Shown: piece by piece, positions 35,838-48,211 of the stretch
How positions within the stretch are numbered: position 1 is the stretch's first letter
How the letters are laid out: each line of letters starts with the position of its first letter
Origin: Takakia lepidozioides
Taxonomy: Eukaryota > Streptophyta > Takakiopsida > Takakiales > Takakiaceae
NCBI GenBank assembly: GCA_030704615.1
Contig: CM060733.1
Location: 1 to 64,000 of the forward strand
Length of the DNA stretch: 64,000 nucleotides
Direction of reading: 5' to 3'
The notes under the pieces: model-generated
What the model was told of the DNA's origin: nothing
The model's input: only the letters and a program-made list of their open reading frames with translations
Database searches by the model: none
Program-made: the position numbers and the translations under genes

Positions 35838-38800
35838 TCACTGGTCCCCTGGATCCATATTCAGAAGAGTGTGAACCTCCTGGGGGCTCAACCCTGGTGC
35901 ATGTATGAAGTGATGAGTTGTGGAATTACAACGGAGTCTCTTTAGGTACACGTAGTACAAATGCTTGCAAGGGCAGTATGATGCCCCCTTGTTCGCCATG
36001 ATCTGGAAGTCGGTGCAATTGCAGGTGGGTAATTCTGAAATGGTGATGGTGTACACCTCATTGCGAACAGCTGAGCCCGCCGTGGCCATCTGATACACAC
36101 GCCCGAATCCTGGTGGGGGCACTTCTGTCGAGCTCTGGATTGTACAGTTCATCCGAAGTGCATTCCCCATCCTTGTCTCGTTCACTTTTGAGGGAGGTCG
36201 CCGCCTCTTCGGTTTCCCCCAACGGTGTGTAGGATGCTTAGAGCTGTCGTGTCCCATTGTTCTTGCTCTCACAGGGGTCGGTGGTGGAGGCTGTGGAAGC
36301 GGAAATGGTTGTCTGGGGACGTCAGTGCGCTGCACCATCCGAAATCCTGCAGCGGTAAGGGCGTCGGTCTCAACCTGACTCAGATCGCAGCCTGGTTCCA
36401 CCGGCCACACCGGGGGAGCCTCTGGCATTGTTTGTATGCCGTACTTGGGCTTTCCATACACGCAAGTCATAATGTCGTGCCTGCAGAACCAGAACTGGGT
36501 GGTTGTCGCCTCCGCAAACTTTGCATGGACAAATCTTCCTGTAAAAGTAGGAGCAGGGACAGCCCCATCTGGATTCCTCCTTATCATCTCTAAACAACGT
36601 TGCCGTGTATCCACACGAATTGCGGAACACCTTCCTCGAAACGACGGCTTTGTGCGAGCAATTCTCCACTGTGATGCAGACACAGTCGTCTCCACAATGG
36701 CTTGGCCATACTGCATAACAGCGGGCGGAATCTGGGGCAAGGGAGCGGTGGGAATTTGTTGCACGAAATCCCCGGTTGAAGGCGACGGCGATCTGGAATT
36801 TCTTGGGCTTCCACTGCTGGAAGACACATTGTGCGGCAACATGACGGGACCTCGAGGTGCTGTCCGAATGTTCCTGTCGGATCTCCAGGAATCCTCTTCG
36901 CACCCGGGTTCCTCTTCAATCCTCCGCCTGACAGGGCGAGTCCGGACGTCCCCCTCTAGGTGTTCACCTCTGCGGTGCAGAGGCGTCCCTTTGATCTTCT
37001 CTCGCAATGTTGTCGCCCATTTCACTGGATTCTTGGACCTCGAAGCTGTTCGTACCAACAATTCCTCCCTGTCCGGCCCAAAGCCCCATTGTTTGCCGCT
37101 CAGGAACTTGTAGTACGTGGCTTGCTGCATGATTGCTCTGTCGATGTCCTCCGTTGTGGCCGTGACTACGTCCACCAGATGTGCGGCAGAAGACGCTCGC
37201 CAGGAGGAGTGGACCGATTCTGCCATATTCGTGTTCGGCATGTCCGTGTCGGAATCCAAGCACCGCTCCTAGAAGGACACAAACAATGGTGAGGGACCAA
37301 TCGAAATGTCCGTAACAGAAAGACAAATGAACGAAATTGACAGCAGCCTACCTCCCGCATGTACTGTCCGAACTGTCGATACCGAAAATGCCACCACCCC
37401 AACCAGCTGTGCAATGCTCCCAGATTGGTTGTCTCCACTGCACCTGACGTGTTCCACCAAGCCTCGATGATAGCAAACTTAACCTCCGCGTCATCAAATG
37501 TGGGTGCATCCTTCCATGCCGTACAAAGGACACGGTGTTCAGCCTGGAATGAGCTAGCAACAAATTTGGTAGTGTAGTGGGATAGACTCTGCATCCAATG
37601 GAATCCACAGGATCTCTCTTTCCCCTCCATTGGAACATTGGGGTCCTCACCGTACACACGCCGCACCGCTGCCCAGTTGGCCTGAGCGTTGTCTGCCATG
37701 AATCCCCTGAAATTGGGCTCTGGCAATCCCGCCCTTGCCATCTGCTCGTTTATGCCCTCCCACAGATGCATCTCGGACTGTGTGTCCTCCCCTTTCATCT
37801 CGCAGATTGCAATCGTCATGAGCCTCTTGGAGTGATAGTCATAAACATGCGCACCCATAGTCACCCACTGATGGTTTGTAATTCGCTTGATGTGATCAAA
37901 CATCACCCAAGCATTTGACAAGTTTCCAGTTGTCATGCGAGTGACCAAGTCGACTCCACTCCCAAGCCCACACGTCGACATTTTGAAAATGTAACAACGA
38001 TCGGATTCGCTGCCTTGCCCTAGAAACCTGCTACCTTGGATGTAGTCATATCCAGTCATTCGTTTCACCTCCAGGATTGAGTACATGTCCGACCCCCTGC
38101 CGAACTCCTGCTTGCAAGATACAATGTGATTCCGCACATTCGGACTACAAACGTGCGAGACGGACTCCAAGAGGTCACGCATCTCGTCTTCGGTCAAGGG
38201 CTCTCGGTCGGAACCATCTTCAGACATGATTTTGCCAAGAGCAATCTTGTGAGCTGCCTTCAGCTGAATCTGCTTTGGTCTGGCTCCGGGGCTCAATTTC
38301 ACCTCCTCTTTTATGATGTCGTGTGCTTCCTGCACAGCCTCACGCATGTTGCCTCTCGCCAAGGGGTGGCAGTGGACCCCAACGTGTATGCAAGCTCTAG
38401 TGAAGTCCGGGAGCAAATGGATAACGTAGTATTGCTTGGCTCTGCACATGGACATGCACGTCGGTGGTTCTTTGCAATGTGCACACTTGAAAGAACCCGC
38501 AGGAGCTTGGCTGGAGACAATGAATGGATGATGCGTTGTGCCAGTCCAATCCGTCTCGTTTCTCCGCCCTCCTTTGGAGAGAAAGTGGAAGCAGGTGGGA
38601 TTGAGGCACCTCAGCTTCCCCGCACAGAGGACATATCGTACACGAACACCATCAGCAATTTTCGTGCTACTGGTCTTCGTCACACACCAGGGGTGTCCGT
38701 CATGCTTTCGATCCATGTCTGTTAACATCCCGGAGGCTTTCTTTGACGAAGAAACAGGTGGAAACTCGAAGATGACATTGCCATCGACTTCGGGAGGCAG

Positions 38801-39556
38801 AAACGTTACCTTTCTGACTGGGAATTTGGCATAGTCGAGAGCAGCCAGCTCGGAGCGAGAACCATCGAGGTGATGTTGTCGTAGGAGCTGCACAATGGAC
38901 CGGGTTGGAGTTATGCTCGAGGGCACATGCGTAGCACCTACAGAGACGTCCATGCCGGATTTGAACGACCGTGTGGAGGACATGGGTACCTCAATGCAAT
39001 CATCTTCCTCGTCGGAAATGTCGAATACGTCCACACGAGAAGCTATGGAGGGTCTTGACGGTCCAGGTCGGGAATGATTATCGTTGCATACCTCTCTGTT
39101 GGCAGTGGCCGCCTCTCGGTTTCCGGACTCCTTTGTGGATGGTGTGGGCAGCGACTGATTCGGAAAGGGAATGGGCATTCCCACAGCTCGGTACAGGATG
39201 GTGTCTGACGGGGGAACGTGCCATTCGATTCCGCAACCTCCGTCGTTACCTAGCACGACAATGGTCTCGTCAACCTGTCCAGGAACATCCTTCCTTTCTT
39301 CTTCCAAATAAACTGTGCCCGGTTTGAGCTTGAATTTGGAACAAAGGTAAGTTTCAGTCACTCTGCAAAGTCCTCCCTCGTTTGGGATCCAGGCTCTCCC
39401 AAGTTGCGGAGGACAGCAAACTATAGCGTAGGAATTCGGAGCCATCGAACACCGCACGGAGTTGGCAAGTGCGAGGTTCAGTATAGCGACAGACCAAGGC
39501 TCACAGGCCCATCTAAGTGGATCTGCGGAGTCCATCGACGATTGGAAGTCGCACAT
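35838..39556 (-). CDS. Mutator-like transposase with SWIM zinc finger (two exons)
   Basis: Exon 1 is 39556-37352 (735 codons) and exon 2 is 37268-35838. The 83-bp intron (37351-37269) has GT-AG ends and preserves frame, giving about 1211 residues. After a disordered acidic region (DISDEEDD, about 179-186) comes a Cys/His-rich DNA-binding-like region (MDRKHDGHPWC at 281-291, CxxC pairs to about 371), then the RNase H-like core: MFDHIKR (D554), GFMADNAQANW (D622) and the MULE CxxH signature CGFH (650-653). A SWIM finger closes the protein (CNC at 1151-1153, CPCKH at 1167-1171). These are marks of MULE-type cut-and-paste transposases; KDZ/Zisupton-type transposases with SWIM are an alternative. 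The intron position matches that of the homolog at 52.56 kb. No frame damage is seen. It is transcribed away from the palindrome array, head to head with the methyltransferase gene. Confidence 0.8.
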
Positions 39557-39872
39557 TGAAGTGGAAAGTATTGTTTCAAGCTACATGCATGAAGGTGGGA
39601 GGTTTGATTCCATAGCCAGTGAGTATGACAATGATGACCGATTCGGCGACGAAATAACATCTCCTGACAGTTTCTCCTGAGGGTGGATCCAGCAGTATTC
39701 TCGGTGCAGACAGGAACGTTCGCACTGACAAGTGCCAGGACTGCTGGTTAAAACGGTCAGACAACCAAGTTGTGCTCATCAAGACTGGCCGCAATTGTGT
39801 TGTTTCGGAACAATGCAACCCATTCAGGTTCCAGATTTCCCGTCCCGATTGATTCTTTCGATTGCTGGTGGA
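39557..39872. promoter_or_regulatory. Upstream region of the transposase gene
   Basis: About 315 bp between the transposase start and the first palindrome. I see no TATA box that I would defend. With the array it forms the divergent promoter region of the transposase and methyltransferase genes. Confidence 0.35.
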
Positions 39873-41554
39873 CGGAAATACGGCGCCGCATTTCCGTATT
39901 GCATCTTGGTCATGCACCAGAGCGACGGAAATGCGGCACCGAGTTTCCGTCCGGGGGAAACCTTTATACTCTCCAGAACGGAAATGCGGTAACGCATTTC
40001 CATCCAGCAAGCACGGTATGTGAAGGTCAACGGAAATGCGGTACCGCATTTCCGTTCTGATTGAGATTTATGAACAACGGAACAGAAATGCGGCACCGCA
40101 TTTCCGTCCGAGTCGCACTTTTCCGACATTTCAGAACGGAAATGCGGCGCCGCATTTCCATTTTGTATCTGATGCATGGAGCTGAGGGATAGAAATGCTG
40201 CAGCACATTTCCGTCCTTAAAAGACATTCATACTCTCCAGAACGGAAATGCGGTACCGCATTTTCATTCAACAAGCACGGTATGTGAAGTGGAACGGAAA
40301 TGCGGTACCGCATTTCCGTTCTGATTGAGATTTATGAACAACGGGAACAGAAATGCGGCACCGCATTTCCGTCCGAGTCGCACTTTCCGACATTCCAGAA
40401 CGGAAATGCGGCGCCGCATTTCCATTTTGTATCTGATGCATGGAGCCGAGTGCGATTCCGACAGCTTCATACAGCGCAATTCCGACCGCTTGAGACATTC
40501 ATACTATCCAGAACGGAAATGCGGCACCGCATTTCCGTTCTGACTGAAAATCGTGAACCATCTGAACTGAAATGCGGCACCGTATTTCCATCCGAGTCGC
40601 ACCTACCAACATTCCAGAACGGAAATGCGGTACCGCATTTCCGTTCTGACTGAAAATCGTGAACCATCGGAACTGAAATGCGGCAGCGCATTTCCATCCG
40701 AGTCGCACCTCCCAACATTCAGAACGGAATGTATTAGATTCAAAGGGAAATGCGGCACGCATTTCCGTTCTGATGAAATATCCTGAAACATCGGAACTGA
40801 AATGCGGTACCGCATTTCCGTCGGAGTCGCACCTTCCGACATTCCAAACGGAAATGCGGCGCCGCATTTCCGTTTTGTATGTGAGGCATGGAGCTGTGGA
40901 ACGAAAATGCGGCACAGCATTTCCGCCAGCGTCAGACGTTAATACTCTACAGAACGGAAATGCGGTACCGCATTTCCATTCTGACTGAAAATCGTGCGCA
41001 ACGGAACAGAAATGCGGCACCGCATTTCCGTTCGAGTCGCACCTTCCGACATTCTAGAACGGAAATGCGGCGCCGCATTTCCGTTTTGTATATTGGGCCT
41101 GGAGCTGTGCTACGGAAATGTGTTGCCGCATTTCCATCCATGTGAGACCTTCAAACTTTCCAGACCGGAAATGCGGCACCGCATTTCTATACTTTCCCGA
41201 ACGGAAATGTGGCACGGCATTTCCATTCATCAACTAACGTATGTGAAGTGGGAACGGAAATGCGGTACCGCATTTCCGTTCACATTGAAAATCATGAACC
41301 ACGGGAACTGAAATGTTGTGCCTCATTCCCGTCCCAATCGCACCTTTCGACATTCCAGAACGGAAATGCGGCGCCGCATTTCCCTTTTGAATCTCATACA
41401 TGGAGCTGTGGGACGGAAATGCGGCACCGTATTTCCGTTCAACAACTAAGGTATGTGAAGGTGGAACGGAAATGCGGTGCCGCATTTTCTTCCAACAAGT
41501 ACGGATGTGTAGCTTCGTGATGGTACTTAACGGAAATGCGGCGCCGCATTCGCA
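39873..41554. repeat. Array of about 31 near-perfect palindromes
   Basis: Each unit is a 22-24-bp palindrome: arm (C)GGAAATGCGG, a two-base centre (TA, CG, CA, TG or rarely other), and the reverse-complement arm. Starts include 39873, 39926, 39979, 40031, 40083, 40137, 40243, 40295, 40348, 40401, 40514, 40567, 40620, 40673, 40797, 40849, 40902, 40955, 41006, 41060, 41114, 41166, 41201, 41255, 41360, 41415, 41467 and 41531. Spacing is mostly 51-54 bp, about five helical turns. Spacers are themselves repeated in order (for example TCTGAxTGA, GAGTCGCACxTTCCGACATT, TTTTGTAT), giving a higher-order period near 260 bp. A few units are degenerate (about 40190, 40746, 41308). The centre GGYRCC is always itself palindromic or nearly so. 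Confidence 0.95.
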
Positions 41555-41902
41555 TTTTCGCTCCAACTGATCAGACGCTGGGACGGAAATACCTTGAAAT
41601 GTGAACACGTGGAGCAACGGAATTGCTGCACATGTCGGCACTCTATCTGACTGAAGGGGCATGAGGCGGCGCGGCCTGACCGTTGGATAATGATGTTTGT
41701 TTTTCGGACGGCAGGCGTACCCTCAACGATTCGAATTTCGTAATGACGCAAACTCCACGAGGAGACACTTTCGTCCAACCCTTTCGAACCCAAGTGGTGC
41801 ATCACCGCCGTTTCATCTACTTTTGTCGTGTCTCCTCAGTCACCCCTCTCGCGCCCTTTCCATCTGCACTCTTTGCCCCTTTTCCCTCTCTCTGTTCTTC
41901 TT
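41555..41902 (+). promoter_or_regulatory. Upstream region of the ParB-methyltransferase gene
   Basis: It lies between the last palindrome and the proposed start codon. A pyrimidine-rich stretch (CCCTTTTCCCTCTCTCTG) directly precedes the ATG, as is common in plant 5' leaders. No other landmarks. Confidence 0.35.
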
Positions 41903-44900
41903 ATGCTCGAACCTGAGAGGGGGGGAGTTCGTGCACCAGACAGGAGACCTCGTCGCAAGCTCCGGAAAATATACTTCGGACGTAGGCCAATGCCGAAGGG
42001 GAGGAAGCAGATGCGTCTACAGGAGGAGATTGCCATCTCCGAGCAGCAGGCCACTCAGGCAACCCAGCCACCAGTGAGAGCTCCATGCGATCGGGCTGCG
42101 CGCAGCTGATCGAGCACCGAACCCCCCATTTTGCTTCTGTAATTCTTAGACTGAATGCTAGGAGACTTGAATGCAGAACATGTTTGCATGCCTAACAGGA
42201 AAGGTGGACGTGCTGGAGGGATCGCAGGAATCCGAAGAGCCGCAGGAAGAGTCCGAGGAGCTAGCTGCAGCACGTACACCCACCCGATCCCCGAGCGCGG
42301 GTATTCCTGCCGGGCCTAGCCCTCTGCGATTCAAAGACGCGTCTTCGAAGGGCAAGTTCAAAGTCCCAGAGATCGACTCGCGTTCTTCGATCATGGAGAA
42401 TCGCCAGCAGGGGTCGGGCCCTTCTCCAGCAAAGTCGAAGAAGAAGCAGCCCGTCCCTCTACTGGCTTCTGAACCGGCTCAGGCCGATTCACCCCCCCCA
42501 ACGCGAATGAAGCAGCAGGGTAGAAGACAGATTCAATTGCAGCAGACACCTTCACCTGCAAGGATGAGGAAGCAGAAGGCAATCAGGGCGACGGGCGAAC
42601 AATCTCCCGCAAAACCGCTTCCACGAGCTGAAGCTCAGTTCCTGGAGGATTTCCCGCCTGCAGATGTTGGGGCCGACTCTGCTGCAGCGAAGGCAATGGG
42701 ATCGACCGTTGATCTCGATTTGGTACCGGAGGAGGGTGCTGCCGCTGAACGTTCGCAGGCAGACCTCACCACCGATGAGCAAGCAGGCCCGGAGGAGGCC
42801 TCTGCAATGGCAGAATTGCCCGCAGACAGGCCCCAGAGTGCAGCTCCAGTTGAGGATGCTCCAGCTGCTCAGCCACTACCGGCACCTACAGACATGTCTC
42901 CGGAGGATTTCAAAAGTGCAGCGGATAAAATGTTGGAGGAGACACACAGTAGCATTGGCAGAGTTCTGGGCAGCAGGGTATTCCAGCGGACTCTTCGAAT
43001 CCCACTCTGTCGCATGGTCTCCCTTCCCATCGTCAGGCAGGCCCTTCCCGGAGATGTGGATAAGCTCAAGTTCGCATTTCGAGAAGGGTACCGTCTGGGA
43101 TCGGCAGCGTTTTACGTTTCCATTGAGAATGAGGACGGCGAAACTCGTGGACCCACTGCCGATGAATTGTCAACGTGGGATACCCACTGGCACACTCGCA
43201 ACCACGAATTCGAGGCGACGCTGAAGGGTGATCCAGACTTCGGCCATATGTCGGGTAAAATGTTCTTTGTGTGGGACGGGAATCACCGACTTCTCGCCTG
43301 GTGGGAGTACATCAAGCAGAACCATGCCAAGCACATTGGCTGGCATTACATGGTGGAGTGTGTCATCCTCAAGGTGAAGGCGGCAGACTCCTCCCTGCTC
43401 AAGAATGCCATGGCGGACCTCAACTCGTAAGATACTCATACCCTCCCTAGCACGTTCGAAATGCGGTGCCGCATTTCGGTTTCCATTCTGGTTTGTTTCC
43501 GTGCTTCCGTGTACTGAACTGGAGAGTGTGCCTTGCAGGGTCACTGAGAATGCGTACGTGCATACCCACATGGCACACATGCTGTACAGGGTGAGGAAAA
43601 CTGGTCTCACTGATCCGCAGATGTTTGCGGAAATGCTGGAGCCCGAGCTCATTCAGAAAGCCGTTGCAAAAACAGACCGGACATGGTATCGTCTCACTAT
43701 GGATGGAATGGTGGAGGTGATATACGAAGTAAGTCGTCCTCCAATTTCCCTCTGCTCATCCTTCCCCAATTTTCAGTAATGTTTCCACATGAATCGAATG
43801 TAACGCTTCTGCATGTTTTTGTTGGCAGTCAAACATCAAGCTGGATTTGGCCCATGCCAAACGCTTCTTCATGGAAAGTGAGGGGCAGGTCAAAACGTTG
43901 CAGTCATTGACTGAGCACTTGAAGGAAGCCGGTGTCAAGTCCAGAACCAAATACAAGTCAAAGCTTGTGAAGCTGGTGGCAATTGCAGATCCGGCACTTG
44001 GAAAGGACTTCATCCCCGAGATTGCAAAACACTATTCTCGGGCCATGCAGCCGACCATGCAATTGGAGAAACTGCATCACCTCTCAACGGCATGTGTGGA
44101 GGCGAAAGAGAAGGTGAGGTTTCAATGCACTGAAGTTCCTTCCTAGCAATAGCCACTCTCTTCCAGCTCCTGACATTGGATCGGAAATGGCAGACACGGT
44201 GGCTGTCGATCTGGAATGCATCCGAGAGCATAAGGACAATGTGGTCTTTTCCACTCGAAGTTTCCGACCCTGCAGTGGATGTGTGGCTCAACCGTATGAC
44301 TTGGTGGTTCCAGGTAATTCAAGGTACTTCCCCAGATTTGCTTTTCTGACATGAATTCCCTGAACTGCTACGTGACAATGGATTTGGGAATCGCAGGTAA
44401 TGTCGAATGCGAAGGAGCAAGTCGTAATGCACACAAATTCGTTCGGCTTGTACGTCAAATGGGATGGAACACAGACATTGGAAGACTACGTGACACGTTT
44501 CAGATGTGCGTACAAGGACAACCTTTTCGCCAGAGAGCTACAGACAGCAAGAAGGAGCGTGGAGTTTACACATCAGGAGGGAGCGGGGAAAGCTGCAATG
44601 CGAATTGTTTACAGGTGAAGCACAGCTGCCCTTGTATGCGAAGCCTGGTTACGAGGTTTGTCTCGGAAATGCGGCACCGCATTCGCATTTTATGTTTTCG
44701 GTGGCACTCTGCCAGTAGGTTGGTCTCAACTTTTGCTCACGCATGCTGACTGCCTTGCAGGTATATGAAATACGTGCTCCTTCAGACAAGGGCCCTGGCT
44801 CAAGAGCCCCCGTTCTTCATGGCTTGGACCGTGGCGGGCCCAAGCTGTGTCTACACACCCGAGATGCAGAAACAATGGCATCCCGCGCATCTCGTTGGAT

Positions 44901-47113
44901 GCCCGTGGTACCTGGACATGTCTGGCGGTATTGTTGACGAGTCTGAGAAAGATCTGCACGCCTTGGCAGAAGAGAAGAGAAAGGAAAGACGTGTCCCTGC
45001 TGGGCCAAAGTCGGCAAAGGAATCTGCTGCTCTGGAAGAATCCAGAAAGGCAGCTGAGATGGCACAAAAGACGGTGGATGCAGCTGTGCAGGCCCAACAG
45101 AAGGGGTCGAAGAAGAGGACTCGCCAGCAAGGAGCAGCTGTTGTGACACCCGCCAAAACGAAGAAGCAGAAACAGCCTGTTCAGGAAGAGGGTGAGGAAG
45201 AGGACTCCGATGGAGACTTTGCAACCAGCCCACCCCCCCAAACGCAGGCTGCCTCCCCTGTGCCCACCGTTGTCACGAGAGGCACGAGAACTGGCTCGGC
45301 AAAGAAGGCACTCTTCAACCCCCCAGGGGGCACCCTTTCGAGCCGGTGGAAATGAAGAGGCCGAAAGTGGCTCCCGAAACAGTAGTCCAGTGTGTAAATG
45401 AGAGTTTCTTGGCGGCTTTGGATGGACGGGCAGCCAAGTTGGCATACATGAAGACCATGGAGGGTCTGAAGGGCAGAGCACTGAAGAAGGCGACTGCCGA
45501 AGAGCCTTCCGACACCCCAGGATTTCAGAATATGGTCTCGTTCTTTGAGAGGGTGTGTGCAGACAAGGATTGTAGGAGGGGCGGAAATGCCACCGAGTGG
45601 TCTTGCGATATGATCATCTTGGATATTCCGGACGGAGAGCCTGTGGAAGGACTGCAAGCTTTGCCATCTTGGAACAGGTACTCGGAGGACTTTTGGAAGA
45701 AAGGATTCGGGCTTGCCCGCATGGTGTTGGACGACAGAGGCTGTGTGGTTGTCCTGGCGAGCAGAGGAAAAAACACTCAGACAGGAATTGCGAAGTGGAC
45801 CCGCAAGAGCGCCGTCCCGATTCTGAAAAAGAAGTGGACGTGCATCAACACACTGGGCCTTCGGTCGGAAGGGAAGAAGGTGATTACGACACTGGCACTC
45901 GTCCATTCATTTGCTTGGGTGTTTTCAAATGCGGTGCCGCATTCGGTTTCTAATCGTTTTCCCCCTGTGTATGCAGACGAAGCAGTTCGATGCATACTGC
46001 TTTGTGAAGGAGAACTCCACCTTTGCTTTCCGGAAGGAGGGAGGAAAGGTTGACCCGAACTGCGACCCACTCGATTACGACGTTCTGTTCAACAACGTTC
46101 CCAAGGAACTTCTCCCTCATAGCCTCACTTCAACGGAACCCCTGCGGTACTCACGGACTCGGAGCCCTGCCTTCATTCAGACAATTATGGAGACATGCAC
46201 AGACGTGGAGGGCACAGTGCTCGACCTCATCTGTGGGACAGGTATGCAGAATCTTGATCTATGCTGTTCTGCAAATTCTCGTTAGGATGTAGTTCGCAAC
46301 ATCTGAAGCGCCATGTGGTAATGTGTGGATGGCATTGTAACAGGTGCCTCAATGTGGGCTGGGCGGTTTTCCGACCGGCACCTCTTTGCCTACGAGGAGG
46401 ATTCATCCGTGTGGGGATCCCATCTGGAGGGGCTGCAACGGAATGTGAAGGCTCCCGACAGAGCGGAAGTCTCCTCGGATTCGTCGGAGTCCGAGGAAGA
46501 CACAGTGGACATTGATGCGGAGGAGAACCCGGAATACGAGTGAGTGCAAACATTGTAAGTTTGCAAAGCCTTCTGGGTCATTTATGTCAAACGAATTTCC
46601 CGACTGTGGTTCTCATTAGTCTCGTTGATGATTGTCATGTGCAGGATTGCAGGGTCCGGGTCGAAACATGTAGGGCCTACACTTCCTGCCAGGAAGAATG
46701 TCCCGTTCTTTGCGAGGGCCGACTTCATGACGAGCCCGGTGAGGGACTTCTCCCTTCCTAGTTATGCAGCTAAACTCGTAAATACAGCGATTAGAAGAAG
46801 TGAGAATCCCAGTAAAGTAGAGCAGATTTTGGAGAGGGCTAGGGAGGACAGAAGGATAAGGAAAGAGTTGGCAGCAGCTCAGACAGGTAGACGGGTACGA
46901 AAGTACATATGTGATTCAGCGGATGAGAGCGACGCAGACAGGGAGGAAGACGACCCAACGGAGGTGAGATGGACAGTTCCGCAAGGGGAAGATGGGATTT
47001 TTGAAAGCCTGGCCAACGAGCAGTCCGCTGGAGATGAGAAAGGCACTGAGGGGGTGGAGGCGGAGCAGGACAGTCTAGAACAGGATGAGGATTCGGATGA
47101 TTTTCAAGATTAA
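41903..47113 (+). CDS. ParB-like domain fused to beta-class DNA methyltransferase-like domain (ten exons)
   Basis: Exons by GT-AG and phase: 41903-42073, 42177-43426, 43539-43728, 43829-44113, 44167-44313, 44397-44614, 44761-45918, 45977-46241, 46344-46539 and 46645-47113, about 1450 residues. The N-terminal 300 residues are disordered and Pro/Ala/Glu-rich. A ParB-like motif follows (FVWDGNHRLLAWW, DGNHR at 424-428). A Lys-rich linker precedes the methyltransferase region: CDMIILDIPDG (about 1036) sits where motif IV (DPPY) is expected, and VLDLICGTGASMWAGRF (about 1221, built across a splice junction) is the SAM-binding motif I. Motif IV before motif I is the beta order of N6-adenine/N4-cytosine enzymes. 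The acidic C-terminus is disordered. DIPD in place of DPPY makes catalysis doubtful. A frame change near 45320-45346 (C6 and G5 runs) is not explained by any intron I can find. Nuclear action on the element's own DNA is inferred. Confidence 0.7.
43427..43538 (+). other. Intron 2 of the ParB-methyltransferase gene, contains the palindrome
   Basis: A 112-bp GT-AG intron; splicing keeps the frame (LNS/VTENAYVH). The palindrome with arm CGAAATGCGG and centre TG is at 43457-43478. Confidence 0.75.
44615..44760 (+). other. Intron 6 of the ParB-methyltransferase gene, contains the palindrome
   Basis: A 146-bp GT-AG intron joining RIVY(R) to YMKYVLLQTRA in phase. The palindrome (CGGAAATGCGG, centre CA, CCGCATTCGC) is at 44664-44687. 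Confidence 0.75.
45919..45976 (+). other. Intron 7 of the ParB-methyltransferase gene, mostly palindrome
   Basis: Only 58 bp, GT-AG, phase 0, joining VHSFAW to TKQFDAYCFV. The palindrome (AAATGCGG, centre TG, CCGCATT) at about 45927-45947 takes up over a third of the intron. Confidence 0.75.
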
Positions 47114-47249
47114 TAGAATTTTAATGAAGTCTCTGTAAATGTAAATTCTCTTCCAGAGTATATAAAGGAAATTCTGCCAGACATTCGTGACCCCTCTCCA
47201 GTGTGCATTCCAGCCACACAATCGCTCAAACCACGACGCTCCCAAAATC

Positions 47250-47955
47250 AGAAATGGTGCACGCATTTCCAAAATTTTGGCAACTCTAAGAACCTCTTTT
47301 GGAAATGCGGCACCACATTTGCAAAACAGGGGAGGGAGTAAATTTTCCATTTCAATGTTGGCATAGTAAAAAGTAATCTGAATTGGAAATGCGGTGCCGC
47401 ATTTCCAAAATTTCCTTTGTCCACACGCCAGTTTTGGCCTCTCCCGCCCATTGCATGGATGCCACCACGCTTATAGAGGTCGAACAAGGAGGTCGAACAA
47501 GGAGGTCGAACAAGGAGGTCGAGATGGTGGAATTGAAAATGCGGTGCCGCATTTCAGTATTGGGGATGGTCGTTGTTCGAACTGCAGGCCCATCAGCAAA
47601 AATTGGCACCGCATTCCATTGTTAAAAAAAAGTCGATGACGGACATGGAAATGCGGCGCCGCATTTCCAGAACGGACATCGCAATTTGTCCATTTGCAGA
47701 CCCTCTCTCGGAAATGCGGTAACGCATTCCATCGCGCTGGTCGGAAATGTCACACTTTTCGAAGTGTTGTACGGAAATGCGGCACCGCATTCCCTTGTCC
47801 AAAAAGAAGTTTCCATTGCCAAGCTGGAAATGCGTCGCCGCATTTGCAATGCCAACCTCGTTTTCTGACCAATTTATAGACCCGTGTTGGTATTTCGTGT
47901 ACCTGGACGGAAATGATGCACCGCATTTTCTTGTCCCAGGCGGCACCGCATTTCG
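47250..47955. repeat. Second cluster of the palindrome family
   Basis: About ten copies follow the methyltransferase gene: good ones at 47385-47406, 47535-47556, 47647-47668 and 47773-47795, and degenerate ones near 47251, 47299, 47604, 47709, 47826, 47909 and 47940 (half). Spacing is irregular and spacers are not repeated, unlike the main array. A 13-14-bp unit (GGTCGAACAAGGA) is repeated three times at 47477-47520. Confidence 0.9.
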
Positions 47956-48211
47956 ATGTCCGACATGGCGTTACTCTGGTATATTCTTGACACATGACTC
48001 ACATACCGGTTACTCTGCTATATTCATCCGGACAGACACATTGTAGAAATGAGACATCAAATTGTAAACAGTGGGCCAATTCCGACAGTGATTCAACACA
48101 ATGAAACACAATCATACAGAAGTGAGGTACGATGGGTTTATTGATCGGACACGATGTCTCACATTTACCAACTGCAGACAAAACTAAGCCCTTCCTCCTT
48201 CTACATGGGCT

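Noticed and set aside
39873-41554. A CRISPR-like array (24-bp repeats with about 28-bp spacers)
   Set aside because: The spacers are themselves repeated in order, the repeats are full palindromes with variable centres, the setting is a eukaryotic transposon with introns, and no cas-like gene is present.
39576-41662. Many overlapping open frames with RRISV/GNAVPHF-type repeats on both strands
   Set aside because: They are translations of the palindrome array in all frames; length comes from absence of stops in the repeated motif and not from coding selection.
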